Of a DNA stretch of 33,058 bases, positions 7,405 through 15,181 are shown one piece after another; within the stretch, counting starts at the first letter, position 1; each line of letters starts with the position of its first letter. The position numbers and the translations under genes were made by a program. The notes under the pieces are model-generated. The model was given only the letters and a program-made list of their open reading frames with translations, was not told the origin of the DNA and did no database searches. This DNA is from Pseudolysinimonas_A sp965653335 (GTDB taxonomy: Bacteria; Actinomycetota; Actinomycetes; Actinomycetales; Microbacteriaceae): positions 1-33,058 of the forward strand of contig CBFGZU010000011.1 in assembly GCA_965653335.1 (NCBI GenBank). Reading direction: 5' to 3'.

Positions 7405-9063
7405 GTGAAACGCTGGGTGGCCGCCGTCGCGCTCGCGGCCCTGACACTGATCGGGATGCCGACGGTCGCCGCGCACGCCGACGAAGCCGATTGCGCAGAC
7501 AGCCCGTACGCCACGGGTGGCTGGGAGCTCTTCGAGGTCGACCGTCGCTTCGTGCCGCCGCCGATGCGAGGTACCGCGTGGGACTGCGCGTTCCGGATCG
7601 CCGACCGGGATTTCACCGAGACTCTGCTTCCCGGCGGCCGGTACGCGCAGTCGATCCAGTACACGTTCCTCTACGTCGACATGACGTTCGAGCAGCTGGT
7701 CGACTTCTACCGCGCCTGGGAGGACAGCGGGTACGCCACCGGCAACCAGATCACGATCGTCGCGACCGAGTCGGGGCAGAACCAACCCGGCAGCTACGGC
7801 ATCGAGGATGTCGCCGCGCTCGATCCGCGACCCGGCTACGTTCACGCTCGGTTCAGCAACGGCGACGAGGTTCCCGAACCGTCGACCCGCGGTTCGAACA
7901 TCTACGAGTTCACCTGGACCGACGGCGCCGAGTTTCAGAGCTCGTCCGGCATCGAGGGTCGACCGCAGCTCTTCGCGAGCGTGCTGCTCACCGAGCCGTT
8001 CCTCGACGGCACCGGCCTCGACGATCCGAGCACGTTGAGCGACCTGCGCACGATCGGGCAGGCCGCACCGACCGGCGTGCAGTGGGCGGTGATCGGCACC
8101 GGGTCGTTGATGATCATGCTCGTCGTCGGCTGGCCGTCGACACTGTTGAACTCGGTCGTCGGGTCGCGTTACCAGTCGATGGTGCGGCGGGTGATGTCGC
8201 GCTTCCGGCCGAAGCAGGCGGATGCGGCACCGCCCCCGGCATCCAGCGATCCTCCCGCGGTGAAGCGTTCCGGACTCCCAGGCTGGCTGATGTGGCCCGG
8301 TTTCGCGCTCGCCGCGATCCTCGGCGCGTTCGTCGACCCCGACTTCGGGATCAACCCGATGTCGCTGCGGCTCGTGGTGACGCTGTTCTTCTCGTTCCTG
8401 CTGTTCAACCTCGCCGCCTGGATGATCGTGCGCCGGGTCGCGGTGCGACTGCAGCCCGAGTCCGACCCGTATCTGCGCTTCCGCTGGGGGTCGCTGCTGC
8501 TCGTCATCCTCGCGGTGCTCGTCGCGCGTCTCCTCGGCCTCGACCCGGGCGTGATCTTCGGTCTTGTCGCCGGCATCGCCTACGCCACGACCCTCCACGC
8601 CGCGAAGAGTGCGATCGTGACGATCGTCGGGTCGGCGTTCGGGCTCGCGCTCGCCCTCGTCGCATGGGTGGGGTACTCGCTGCTCGCGCCGGCTCACGTC
8701 GACAACTTCGTCTACGTCTTCTTCGTCGAGTTCCTCGCCGGAGTCACCGTGAAGGGCGTGTCGACGCTGCCGCTGTCGCTGCTGCCGCTCGGCAATCTCG
8801 ACGGCGCGAAACTGTTCGGCTGGAAGAAGGCGGTGTGGGGTGCGTCGTACGTCGTCGGTCTCGCCGCTTTCATGCTCGTGCTCGCGACGATCCCGAAGGC
8901 GTGGGGCGAGATTCCCGACTTCCTGCGCTGGATCTGGATCTTCGGCGCCTACGCGGTCGTCGCGATCGTCGTCTGGGCGGTCAACGCACGGATGCTGAAG
9001 AAGCGGCCGTTGCCGCCCGAGCGGGAGCAGGGCGACCAGCCCGACGCCATCACGATCGACTGA
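7405..9063 (+). CDS. Exported multi-pass membrane protein of unknown function
   Basis: This 552-aa protein has three parts. Residues 1-25 form a Sec signal peptide with cleavage at AHA-D. An extracellular region of about 200 residues follows, with two Cys near its start (DCADS, AWDCAF). From about residue 225 a membrane part begins with some eight hydrophobic spans (about 225-247, 293-310, 320-342, 362-378, 382-400, 402-427, 434-465, 475-497, 505-527). The segment LPLSLLPLGNLDGAKLFGW near residue 455 recalls an actinobacterial family that NCBI names after an FGLLP motif; this is from memory and I could not check it. No enzyme motif is clear. GTG 7405 is supported by the TATCTT box. It is convergent with the GH13 operon, with 8 nt between stops. 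Confidence 0.85.
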   Translation: MKRWVAAVALAALTLIGMPTVAAHADEADCADSPYATGGWELFEVDRRFVPPPMRGTAWDCAFRIADRDFTETLLPGGRYAQSIQYTFLYVDMTFEQLVDFYRAWEDSGYATGNQITIVATESGQNQPGSYGIEDVAALDPRPGYVHARFSNGDEVPEPSTRGSNIYEFTWTDGAEFQSSSGIEGRPQLFASVLLTEPFLDGTGLDDPSTLSDLRTIGQAAPTGVQWAVIGTGSLMIMLVVGWPSTLLNSVVGSRYQSMVRRVMSRFRPKQADAAPPPASSDPPAVKRSGLPGWLMWPGFALAAILGAFVDPDFGINPMSLRLVVTLFFSFLLFNLAAWMIVRRVAVRLQPESDPYLRFRWGSLLLVILAVLVARLLGLDPGVIFGLVAGIAYATTLHAAKSAIVTIVGSAFGLALALVAWVGYSLLAPAHVDNFVYVFFVEFLAGVTVKGVSTLPLSLLPLGNLDGAKLFGWKKAVWGASYVVGLAAFMLVLATIPKAWGEIPDFLRWIWIFGAYAVVAIVVWAVNARMLKKRPLPPEREQGDQPDAITID

Positions 9064-9071
9064 CCCAGGCT

Positions 9072-10730
9072 TCAGCCGAGGCGTCCGTCGGTGGGTCGGC
9101 TCACCTGGAACCACCGGTAGTCGTAAGCGCCGAGCTCGATCGCCACCCCACGGCCGTCGAGGGCGATCCGCTCCGGACCTAGGAGGTCGACGAGCGTGGT
9201 GCCCTCCGGCTCGTCGTCGAGGGCGACGGTGACCGTCACCGCTCCTTCGGCGAAGTTGTGGAGCGCGACGAACCGGCCGAGGTCGGTGCGCAGCGAGTGG
9301 GCGAGCACCCCACGCTCGGGCTGCTCGAGCACTTCGAACGCGCCCCACCCGAGTTCCGCGGAAGCTCGGTAGCGCGCCGTGAGCCGGCGCACGTGCTGCA
9401 GCAGGGAGTCTTCGTCGTCGCGCTGGGCGACCACGTTGACGTGTTCGGGCGCGTAGCCGTCGCTCGGGGGCCGCGAGACGAGGCGGGCGGGTCGCGCCGA
9501 CGAGAAGCCACCGGTCGGCGATCCATCCCACTGCATCGGGGTGCGCACCGATCCGCGCCCCGGGATCTCGGGGTTCTCGCCCATCCCGATCTCTTCGCCG
9601 TAGAACAGCACGGGGGTTCCGGGCAGCGAGAACAACAGGCTGTAGACCATGCGGATGCGGCGCGGGTCGCCGTCGAGCATCGTCGGGATGCGCCGGGTGA
9701 TGCCGCGCCCGTAGATGCGCTGACGCTCGTCGGGTGCGAAGGCGTCGAACACCTCCTCGCGCTGCTTCTCGGTGAGCTTGTCGAGGGTGAGCTCGTCGTG
9801 GTTGCGCACGAAGTTGGCCCACTGCGATTCGGGGGCGATCACCGGCCGGCGGGTCAGCGAGCGGATGAGCGGGGCCGGGTCGCGGCGGGCGAGGGACAGA
9901 TACAGCGCCTGCATTCCGAGGAAGTCGAACTGCATCGTCAGTTCCGAGCCGTCCGCACCTCCGAAGTAGTCGAGTTGCTGACGGAAGGGGAGGTTCACCT
10001 CGCCGAGCAGAATTGCTTCGCTCGAGCGCCGCTGCAGGAACCGGCGGAGGTCGCGCAGGAACTCGTGCGGGTCGCCGAGGTCGACGCCTTCGGGCGGCTC
10101 GATGAGGAAGGGCACGGCATCCACGCGGAAGCCCGAGACGCCGAGCTGGAGCCAGAAACCGATCGTCTTGGCGATCTCGTCGCGCACCTTCGGGTTCGCG
10201 ATGTTGAGGTCGGGCTGGTGCCGGTAGAACGAGTGCAGAAAGTACTCGCCGGTCTTCTCATCGCGTTCCCACATGCTCGACTCCTCGCCGGGGAACACGG
10301 TCGCGCCGTTCTCTTTCGGCTTCGTCTTCGACCACACGTAGTAGTCGCGATACGGGTTGTCGACGCTCTTGCGCGCCTCGCGGAACCAGGGGTGGCGGTC
10401 GGAGGTGTGGTTGACGACGAGGTCGATGATGACGCGGATGCCGCGGTCGCGTGCGGTGCGCACGACTTCGACGAAGTCGCCGTGAGTGCCCAAGCGCGGG
10501 TCGACGCCGTAGAAGTCGGTGATGTCGTATCCGTCGTCGCGGTCGGGGGACGGGAAGAACGGCATCAGCCAGAGGCAGGTGACACCGAGGTCGGCGAGAT
10601 AGTCGATGCGCCGGGCCAGGCCCGCGAAGTCGCCGACCCCGTCGCCGTCGTCGTCGAGATAGGTCTCCACGTCGAGGCAGTAGATGACGGCGGACTTCCA
10701 CCACAGGTCGCTCGTGTCGGTGATCCTCAT
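9072..10730 (-). CDS. GH13 alpha-amylase-family enzyme, trehalose-synthase-like
   Basis: This 552-aa (beta/alpha)8 glycoside hydrolase of family 13 acts on alpha-glucans or maltose/trehalose. Conserved region I is DLVVNH. The nucleophile is Asp204 in GFRVDAVPFL, the acid/base is Glu244 in LLGEVNLPF, and the transition-state Asp312 is in NFVRNHDELTLDKL. The run from ADLGVTCLWLMPFFPSP to DGYDITDFYGV and PMQWD are close to TreS (maltose to trehalose isomerase), but it is shorter than typical TreS and lacks any maltokinase part. The N-terminus WWKSAVIYCLDVETYLDDDGDG is unlike the usual YxxxVRAFFD of TreS, so the substrate is uncertain. The ATG overlaps the stop of the upstream oxidoreductase gene (ATGA), which means translational coupling. 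Confidence 0.9.
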   Translation of the reverse strand: MRITDTSDLWWKSAVIYCLDVETYLDDDGDGVGDFAGLARRIDYLADLGVTCLWLMPFFPSPDRDDGYDITDFYGVDPRLGTHGDFVEVVRTARDRGIRVIIDLVVNHTSDRHPWFREARKSVDNPYRDYYVWSKTKPKENGATVFPGEESSMWERDEKTGEYFLHSFYRHQPDLNIANPKVRDEIAKTIGFWLQLGVSGFRVDAVPFLIEPPEGVDLGDPHEFLRDLRRFLQRRSSEAILLGEVNLPFRQQLDYFGGADGSELTMQFDFLGMQALYLSLARRDPAPLIRSLTRRPVIAPESQWANFVRNHDELTLDKLTEKQREEVFDAFAPDERQRIYGRGITRRIPTMLDGDPRRIRMVYSLLFSLPGTPVLFYGEEIGMGENPEIPGRGSVRTPMQWDGSPTGGFSSARPARLVSRPPSDGYAPEHVNVVAQRDDEDSLLQHVRRLTARYRASAELGWGAFEVLEQPERGVLAHSLRTDLGRFVALHNFAEGAVTVTVALDDEPEGTTLVDLLGPERIALDGRGVAIELGAYDYRWFQVSRPTDGRLG

Positions 10731-11710
10731 GACTCCACCTCCGGCAGGAGTTCTCGTAATGCGGGCAGCAGGTCGGTTCCGGCCATCGTCAGGAACGGCG
10801 CCTGTTCCCGTCCGACGTGGTGCAGGTAGGCGCCGTCGAAGCCGGCGCCGACGATCTCGGCGATCCGTTCGGCGAGTCGCGCCGGCTCGTGTTCGACGAG
10901 CAAGGCCCCCCGGATCGACGCCTCGTCGACGTCGGCGGAGCGGCGGTCGAACTCTTGGGGGTCGGCGATGTCCCAGGTCTCGGGCGGCTGCACGGCGGGC
11001 CCGTGGCGCCACTGCTCGAGCGCGATCGCGACGGCTTCGTCGTCGGTCGGGGCCCAGGAGAGGTGTACCTGCACGACGCACGGCCCCTGCCCGCCGGCAT
11101 CCTGGTAGGCGCCGAGGACGTGCCGCATCTGCTCGGGTGCCCCGACGACGGTGATGAGCCCGTCGGCCCATCCGGCGGCCGCCGCGGCGGTCTCGGGAGT
11201 CACGGCGGCCCCGACGAGGCGCGGCGGCACCTCGGGCCGGCTCCACACGCGCGCACGATGAGTGGGAACCAACCCGTCCCGGCTGACCTCTTCCCCGTCG
11301 AGCAGATCGCGGATGATCTCGACGCTCTCGAGCAGGCGCTCCTCGCGCACCTCCTTGGGTGGCCACGGGTCGCGGGTGATGTGCTCGTTGATCGCCTCGC
11401 CGCTGCCGAGCGCGGCCCAGAACCGGCCGGGGAACATGAGCCCGAGCGTCGCGATCGCCTGAGCGACGATCGCCGGGTGGTAGCGCTGACCGGGCGCCGT
11501 CACGACGCCGAAGGTGAATCGGGTGGTCGCGAGCGCCGCGCCGAGCCAGCTCCAGGCGAAGCCCGACTCGCCCTGCCGCTCACCCCACGGCGCGAAGTGG
11601 TCGGAGCACATCGCGGCGTCGAATCCAACGTGCTCGGCTGCCTGGGCGGCCGTGAGCAGTTCGTCGGGAGGAACGTTCTCGTGCGAGCAGTGGTAGCCGA
11701 GGAGGGTCAC
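10727..11710 (-). CDS. Luciferase-like (LLM class) flavin-dependent oxidoreductase
   Basis: This TIM-barrel oxidoreductase of the bacterial luciferase/F420-like superfamily is about 327 aa. Family features are GYHCSHENVPPDELL at the N-terminus, FDAAMCSDHFAPWGERQGESGFAWSWLGAAL, and PGRFWAALGSGEAINEH. It resembles the group TIGRFAMs describes as a probable non-F420 flavin oxidoreductase (TIGR03885), which I recall only approximately. GTG 11710 gives the family-like start VTLLGYH; an ATG at 11758 in the same frame would add 16 residues with little similarity. It is the middle gene of a minus-strand operon, 63 nt after the histidine phosphatase and overlapping the GH13 gene by 4 nt, so a link to glucan or trehalose metabolism is plausible but unproven. 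Confidence 0.88.
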   Translation of the reverse strand: MTLLGYHCSHENVPPDELLTAAQAAEHVGFDAAMCSDHFAPWGERQGESGFAWSWLGAALATTRFTFGVVTAPGQRYHPAIVAQAIATLGLMFPGRFWAALGSGEAINEHITRDPWPPKEVREERLLESVEIIRDLLDGEEVSRDGLVPTHRARVWSRPEVPPRLVGAAVTPETAAAAAGWADGLITVVGAPEQMRHVLGAYQDAGGQGPCVVQVHLSWAPTDDEAVAIALEQWRHGPAVQPPETWDIADPQEFDRRSADVDEASIRGALLVEHEPARLAERIAEIVGAGFDGAYLHHVGREQAPFLTMAGTDLLPALRELLPEVES

Positions 11711-11773
11711 CTTCTCAACGATTCGGCAGGCAGGCGCGCCGCGACAGGGCCTTGCCATCCCGATCCATCGCGC

Positions 11774-12394
11774 CTAACGCGCTGTCGCGGCATCCTCGCC
11801 TTCGCGTGAGGGTTGGCGTGCGGCGTGTTCGACCGGGATATCGTCGAGCGGGATGCCGTTGACCGTCTCAACGTGCCACGCGCCGCTTGCGAGGCGAAGC
11901 ATCGAGATCGAGCCGTTGTCGATCCCCGGCACCGGGCGGCCGGCAAGTCGCGCGAGGGTGAAGCGAATGATCGTGCCGTGGCAGACGACGAGCACCGCGC
12001 CCAAGGGGAAGTCGGCGACGATCGCCGCGAGCGAAGCCTCACCACGGGAGGCGACCGCGTCGAGCGACTCCGCGCCGGGGTAGTTGCGGTCGGGCCACTG
12101 TTCGATCGCCGCCGCGACCGATGTGCCTTCCAGCGGCCCGTAGACGCGTTCGACGAGGCCGGGGTAGGTCGGCCCGAGCGGGATCTCGAGCCCCTCGCCG
12201 ATGATGCGCGCCGTCTCACGGGCGCGCCCCATCGGCGAACTGATCACGGCATCCCACGGCCTCGAGCGCAGGGTCATGAACGCGTCACGCGCCTGTTCGC
12301 GCCCGGAGTCGTTGAGCGGAATGTCGCTCGACCCCTGCAGGAGCCCGTCGCGATTCCAGTCGGTCTGGCCGTGCCGGATGAATGCGACGATCAT
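11774..12394 (-). CDS. Histidine phosphatase family protein (phosphoglycerate-mutase-like)
   Basis: This 206-aa histidine phosphatase has the catalytic RHGQT at residues 7-11 (His8 is phosphorylated). The second Arg and acidic residues lie in SSPMGRARETARI and LVERVYGPLEG, and the second catalytic His in VVCHGTIIRF. The family covers cofactor-dependent phosphoglycerate mutases and many broad phosphatases. The short length and the absence of the mutase insertions favour a phosphatase. It leads the minus-strand operon with the oxidoreductase and GH13 genes. Its ATG is only 14 nt from the divergent ftsY ATG. Confidence 0.92.
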   Translation of the reverse strand: MIVAFIRHGQTDWNRDGLLQGSSDIPLNDSGREQARDAFMTLRSRPWDAVISSPMGRARETARIIGEGLEIPLGPTYPGLVERVYGPLEGTSVAAAIEQWPDRNYPGAESLDAVASRGEASLAAIVADFPLGAVLVVCHGTIIRFTLARLAGRPVPGIDNGSISMLRLASGAWHVETVNGIPLDDIPVEHAARQPSREGEDAATAR

Positions 12395-12408
12395 GCGACC
12401 ATGGTGGC

Positions 12409-13278
12409 ATGGCGGCGACGTGGTCCCTCGGCTCGGCTCTGCGGGGGATGTTCTCGCGCGCGACGATCGACGACGACACCTGGGATGCCCTCGAAGACGC
12501 CCTCATCTCGGCGGACTTCGGACCCGACCTGACCGATGCGATCGTCGAGGAGTTGCGCGGCAAGGTCGCGAAGTACCGCACGACCGACCCCGCCGACCTG
12601 CAGCGGATGCTGCGCGAGACGATCGAGGAACGGCTCTCCCGCCTTGACTCGACGCTCACCCTCTCGAACCGTCCGGCCGTCGTGCTCGTCGTCGGGGTGA
12701 ACGGAGTCGGCAAGACGACGACGATCGGCAAGTTCGCGAAGTTCCTCACCAACTATGGTCGCAGCGTCGTCGTCGGAGCCGCCGACACCTTCCGCGCCGC
12801 CGCGGTCGAGCAACTCGCGACCTGGGCGGAGCGCGGAGGCGCCTCGATCGTGCGGCCGCAGCAACCCGGGCAGGACCCGGCATCCGTGGCCTTCCAGACC
12901 GTCGAGAAGGCGCGCGCCGAGGGCATCGAGATCGTGCTCATCGACACCGCGGGCCGGTTGCAGACCAAGAGCGGCCTGATGGATGAGCTCTCGAAGGTGC
13001 GTCGCGTCGTCGAGAAACTGGAACCCATCGCCGAAGTGCTGCTCGTGCTCGACGCGACGACCGGTCAGAACGGGCTCGCGCAAGCGGAGGCGTTCATCGA
13101 GCACGCGGGCGTCACCGGTCTCGTGCTCACCAAACTCGACGGCTCGGCGAAGGGCGGGTTCGTGCTCGCCGTGCAGGAGAAGACCGGGATCCCGATCAAA
13201 CTCGTCGGCCAGGGCGAGGCGATCGGCGACCTCACCGGTTTCACCCCGCACGTCTTCGCCCAGCAACTGGTCGGCTGA
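12409..13278 (+). CDS. ftsY: Signal recognition particle receptor FtsY
   Basis: This is the SRP GTPase receptor that docks ribosome-nascent chain complexes at the membrane; it is 289 aa. It has the N-terminal helical bundle (residues about 10-85) and the G domain: G1 GVNGVGKTT at 96-104, DTFRAAAVEQL, DTAGRLQTKSGLMDEL and TKLDGSAKGG. The long acidic A domain of E. coli FtsY is missing, leaving a short MAATWSLGSALRGMF helix. I chose ATG 12409; ATG 12382 in frame would overlap the divergent phosphatase gene. smc-ftsY is a conserved neighbourhood, here separated by about 5 kb of other genes, and ffh follows 1.9 kb downstream. Confidence 0.96.
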   Translation: MAATWSLGSALRGMFSRATIDDDTWDALEDALISADFGPDLTDAIVEELRGKVAKYRTTDPADLQRMLRETIEERLSRLDSTLTLSNRPAVVLVVGVNGVGKTTTIGKFAKFLTNYGRSVVVGAADTFRAAAVEQLATWAERGGASIVRPQQPGQDPASVAFQTVEKARAEGIEIVLIDTAGRLQTKSGLMDELSKVRRVVEKLEPIAEVLLVLDATTGQNGLAQAEAFIEHAGVTGLVLTKLDGSAKGGFVLAVQEKTGIPIKLVGQGEAIGDLTGFTPHVFAQQLVG

Positions 13279-13291
13279 ACCGGCGAACTGC

Positions 13292-13297
13292 TACAGT
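13292..13297 (+). promoter_or_regulatory. -10 box TACAGT before the secreted Pro-rich gene
   Basis: TACAGT lies 14 nt after the ftsY stop and about 55 nt before ATG 13352. That ATG has a good Shine-Dalgarno (AGGGAGA, 7 nt upstream). The intact promoter and ribosome site support ATG 13352 as the true start of the frameshifted gene. Confidence 0.45.
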
Positions 13298-13351
13298 CCA
13301 GCCAAGCCGGCGCACCCGAAGCCGGGGTACCGATCTTCAGGGAGATCGATC

Positions 13352-14133
13352 ATGACGCTCCGCCGCACTCTGCCGCGAGCTCTCGCCTCGGTTGCGGCCA
13401 TCGCCTCGTTGCGTCGGTGCCGGCCTGGAGCCTCACTCACGCGTCCGGCGAGGAGGTCTCCGATCCACCTGGTTCTTCTGCCGACTCATGGCTCGACCCC
13501 GATGTCGACGAGTCGGATTCAGGCGAGACCGGCGACGACAGCGAAACTCCCCAAGTCCACCCCGAGGACGTCGCCGGTTCGAACACCGGGCCGTCCGGGA
13601 GCAAGGGTGTCGGAGGTAGCGACTTCGATGGCACCTCGGGCTGGGTCGAGTTCGGCGGCGGTAAGTTCTGGATCGGGCCCCCCGGCTCTCGTTCGGAAGT
13701 CGTGGCGGCCGTCGCGGCCTACCGCGCCGCACGCGGGCTGCCGGCCTTCCTTCCCATGGAGTCGTTGGGAGGCTGGTCGTGTTCAGTAGCCGCCTTCGGC
13801 ACCGCAGTCTCCGCGACTGAGCCGACCACCGAAACCCTCGGTCAGCGACTCATCCGACGCTCGCCCGAGGCCGTCGGTTTCCGGCCGGCCGCGGGTTGGG
13901 CCGTCAGCGCGACCGTCGTCGTCGACGAGTTGATTCTCGGCGACGGTCGGGTGTACCCGAACAGGAGCGCTCAGATCGGCGTCGTGCACTGCGCGCCGCC
14001 GACCGGGCCGACCCCTCCTCCCGCCGACCCGCCGCCGACCGACCCGTCGCCCGTCGACCCGCCGCCCGTCGACCCGTCGCCTCCCGTCGAGCCGCCGACC
14101 GACCCCGAGCCCACGACATCCCCCATTCCCTAG
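13352..14133 (+). pseudogene. Secreted Pro-rich protein of unknown function, frameshifted in the signal peptide
   Basis: ATG 13352 opens MTLRRTLPRALASVAAIAS, an obvious signal-peptide start. That frame then leaves the coding frame near 13408, and the rest of the protein continues one frame over as (V)ASVPAWSLTHASGEE to the stop at 14133. Restoring one G in GCCTCGTTGCG would give GCCTCGGTTGCG, as in the nearby 13386-13396 segment, and rebuild a complete signal peptide ending VPA-W. The mature part has an acidic Asp/Ser/Glu-rich N-terminal stretch, a Gly-rich core with two Cys (GGWSCS and VVHC, a likely disulfide), and a tail of PPTDPSPVD repeats. I recognise no domain. It could be a true pseudogene, a sequencing error, or a shorter protein read from GTG 13417 without a signal peptide. 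Confidence 0.7.
14022..14106 (+). repeat. Tandem GC-rich repeat coding Pro/Asp tail
   Basis: Degenerate 12-15-nt units of the type CCCGTCGACCCGCCG repeat in frame and encode PPTDPSPVDPPPVDP. Such Pro-rich tails often span or anchor in the cell wall, and such tracts are prone to copy-number change. Confidence 0.7.
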
Positions 14134-14213
14134 TCGTCGGCGACCGGCACTCGGCGACAGGCCGGCACCGGCTCCTTGCCAGCAGGCACTCCCGCGCGAG
14201 CACCTGGAAGCCC

Positions 14214-14219
14214 TAAAGT
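14214..14219 (+). promoter_or_regulatory. -10 box TAAAGT, leaderless start
   Basis: TAAAGT ends 6 nt before ATG 14226, which places the transcription start on the ATG. Confidence 0.6.
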
Positions 14220-14225
14220 GACGCC

Positions 14226-14543
14226 ATGAGCGACAGCGACGTCTACGTGAGCCCGAGCCGTGTTCCCGCGACGATCGCCCTGGTACTCGCCGTGGTCGGC
14301 GCGGGCGTCATGGTGTGGAGTTTCGTCAACGGAATCGCCGCGGCGCTCGACGCGAGCGGTTCGGGGGCGACCCCGTACATCGTCGTGTTCCTCATCGCCG
14401 CTGTCCTCGTGCTTGCGGCGCTCGTCATCAGCATCGTCTGCCTCGCGCGAGGTCTCGCCCGAGGAGTCGCAGCACTCGCTCTGCTGGTGTCGCTTGCGCC
14501 GATCGTCGCGGTGATCATCCTCCGCGTCGCGGCGACCGCTTAG
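14226..14543 (+). CDS. Small membrane protein of unknown function (three hydrophobic segments)
   Basis: This 105-aa protein begins MSDSDVYVSPSRVPATIALVLAVVGAGVMVW. Three hydrophobic spans are visible (about residues 14-38, 52-78 and 82-103) with a short soluble N-terminus. No catalytic motif can be seen, and I do not recognise the family. The start is fixed by a TAAAGT box 6 nt upstream. It is convergent with the gamma-carbonic anhydrase gene and their stop codons overlap in the 4 bases TTAG at 14540-14543. Confidence 0.8.
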   Translation: MSDSDVYVSPSRVPATIALVLAVVGAGVMVWSFVNGIAAALDASGSGATPYIVVFLIAAVLVLAALVISIVCLARGLARGVAALALLVSLAPIVAVIILRVAATA

Positions 14544-15058
14544 GCGATGCCCGCCGCGTAGAGCTTCGACCGCGGAACGTATCGCGCCGAGTTGCCGAGC
14601 AGCCCGGCGACCTCCTCGTCGGTGAGTTCGCGGCGCACCTTCGCCGGCACGCCCGCGACGAGCGACCGCGGCGGGATGACGGTTCCCTCGAGCACGAGCG
14701 CCCCCGCGGCGACGAGCGAGTTGGCTCCGATCACGGCGCCGTTGAGCACCGTCGCGTTCATCCCGATGAGGCAGCCGTCTTCGACGACGCAACCGTGCAC
14801 GATCGCCCCGTGGCCGATGCTCACGTCGGCGCCGACGATCGTCGGGTTGCCGGCCTCGGTGTGGATGACGGCGTTATCTTGCAGGTTGCTGCGCTCGCCG
14901 AGCACGATCTCGTCGATGTCACCGCGCAACACGGCGCCGAACCACACGTTGGCGTCGGCCGCGATGCGCACCTTTCCGATCACCGAGGCATTCGGCGCAA
15001 CCCAGGCACTGTCGTCGATCTCGGGTTCGTGTCCGTCGAACGGGATGATGAGGGGCAT
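14540..15058 (-). CDS. Gamma-carbonic-anhydrase-like protein (left-handed beta-helix)
   Basis: This 172-aa trimeric left-handed beta-helix protein has hexapeptide repeats (VIGKVRIAADANVWFGAVLRG and onward). The three zinc-ligand histidines of gamma-class carbonic anhydrases are present: His66 in AVIHTE, His83 and His88 in IGHGAIVHG. Many relatives (YrdA/PaaY type) have the ligands without shown carbonic anhydrase activity, so the enzyme role is inferred. ATG 15058 follows a TACGCT box by 7 nt on the minus strand, which supports a leaderless message and rules against the longer open frame to 15151. It is divergent from ffh across a region with two matching palindromes. Confidence 0.92.
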   Translation of the reverse strand: MPLIIPFDGHEPEIDDSAWVAPNASVIGKVRIAADANVWFGAVLRGDIDEIVLGERSNLQDNAVIHTEAGNPTIVGADVSIGHGAIVHGCVVEDGCLIGMNATVLNGAVIGANSLVAAGALVLEGTVIPPRSLVAGVPAKVRRELTDEEVAGLLGNSARYVPRSKLYAAGIA

Positions 15059-15065
15059 ACCGTCC

Positions 15066-15071
15066 AGCGTA
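15066..15071 (-). promoter_or_regulatory. -10 box TACGCT of the gamma-carbonic anhydrase gene
   Basis: On the minus strand TACGCT ends 7 nt before ATG 15058, which implies a leaderless mRNA. The -35 position (about 15089-15094) overlaps the edge of the first TTCCTAGGAA palindrome. Confidence 0.55.
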
Positions 15072-15077
15072 TTGGTT

Positions 15078-15148
15078 CCATTCCTAGGAAGATTCGGGTC
15101 GGTGAGGCCCACGTGGCCCGTATACACGTCGAATATTCCTAGGAATGG
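15078..15148. promoter_or_regulatory. Paired palindromic operators between gamma-carbonic anhydrase and ffh
   Basis: CCATTCCTAGGAAGATTCG (15078-15096) is the reverse complement of 15130-15148 at 18 of 19 bases. Each arm contains the perfect 10-bp palindrome TTCCTAGGAA (15081-15090 and 15136-15145), and the second extends to ATTCCTAGGAAT. Palindrome centres are 55 bp apart, about five helical turns. One lies over the core promoter of the gamma-carbonic anhydrase gene and the other just upstream of the ffh -10. This looks like a pair of sites for a dimeric regulator, perhaps with looping. I do not know the factor. The arms could also form a long hairpin. Confidence 0.65.
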
Positions 15149-15165
15149 CACACTCGCGTCCCGCC

Positions 15166-15171
15166 TAAGCT
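15166..15171 (+). promoter_or_regulatory. -10 box TAAGCT of ffh
   Basis: TAAGCT ends 10 nt before ATG 15182, so the ffh message would have a leader of only a few nucleotides and no Shine-Dalgarno. Confidence 0.5.
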
Positions 15172-15181
15172 GTCTGGCGAC

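Noticed and set aside
8761..8830. Site-2 protease (M50) active site in the 7405-9063 protein
   Set aside because: LPLGNLDG resembles the second M50 motif, but no HExxH is present in an upstream helix.
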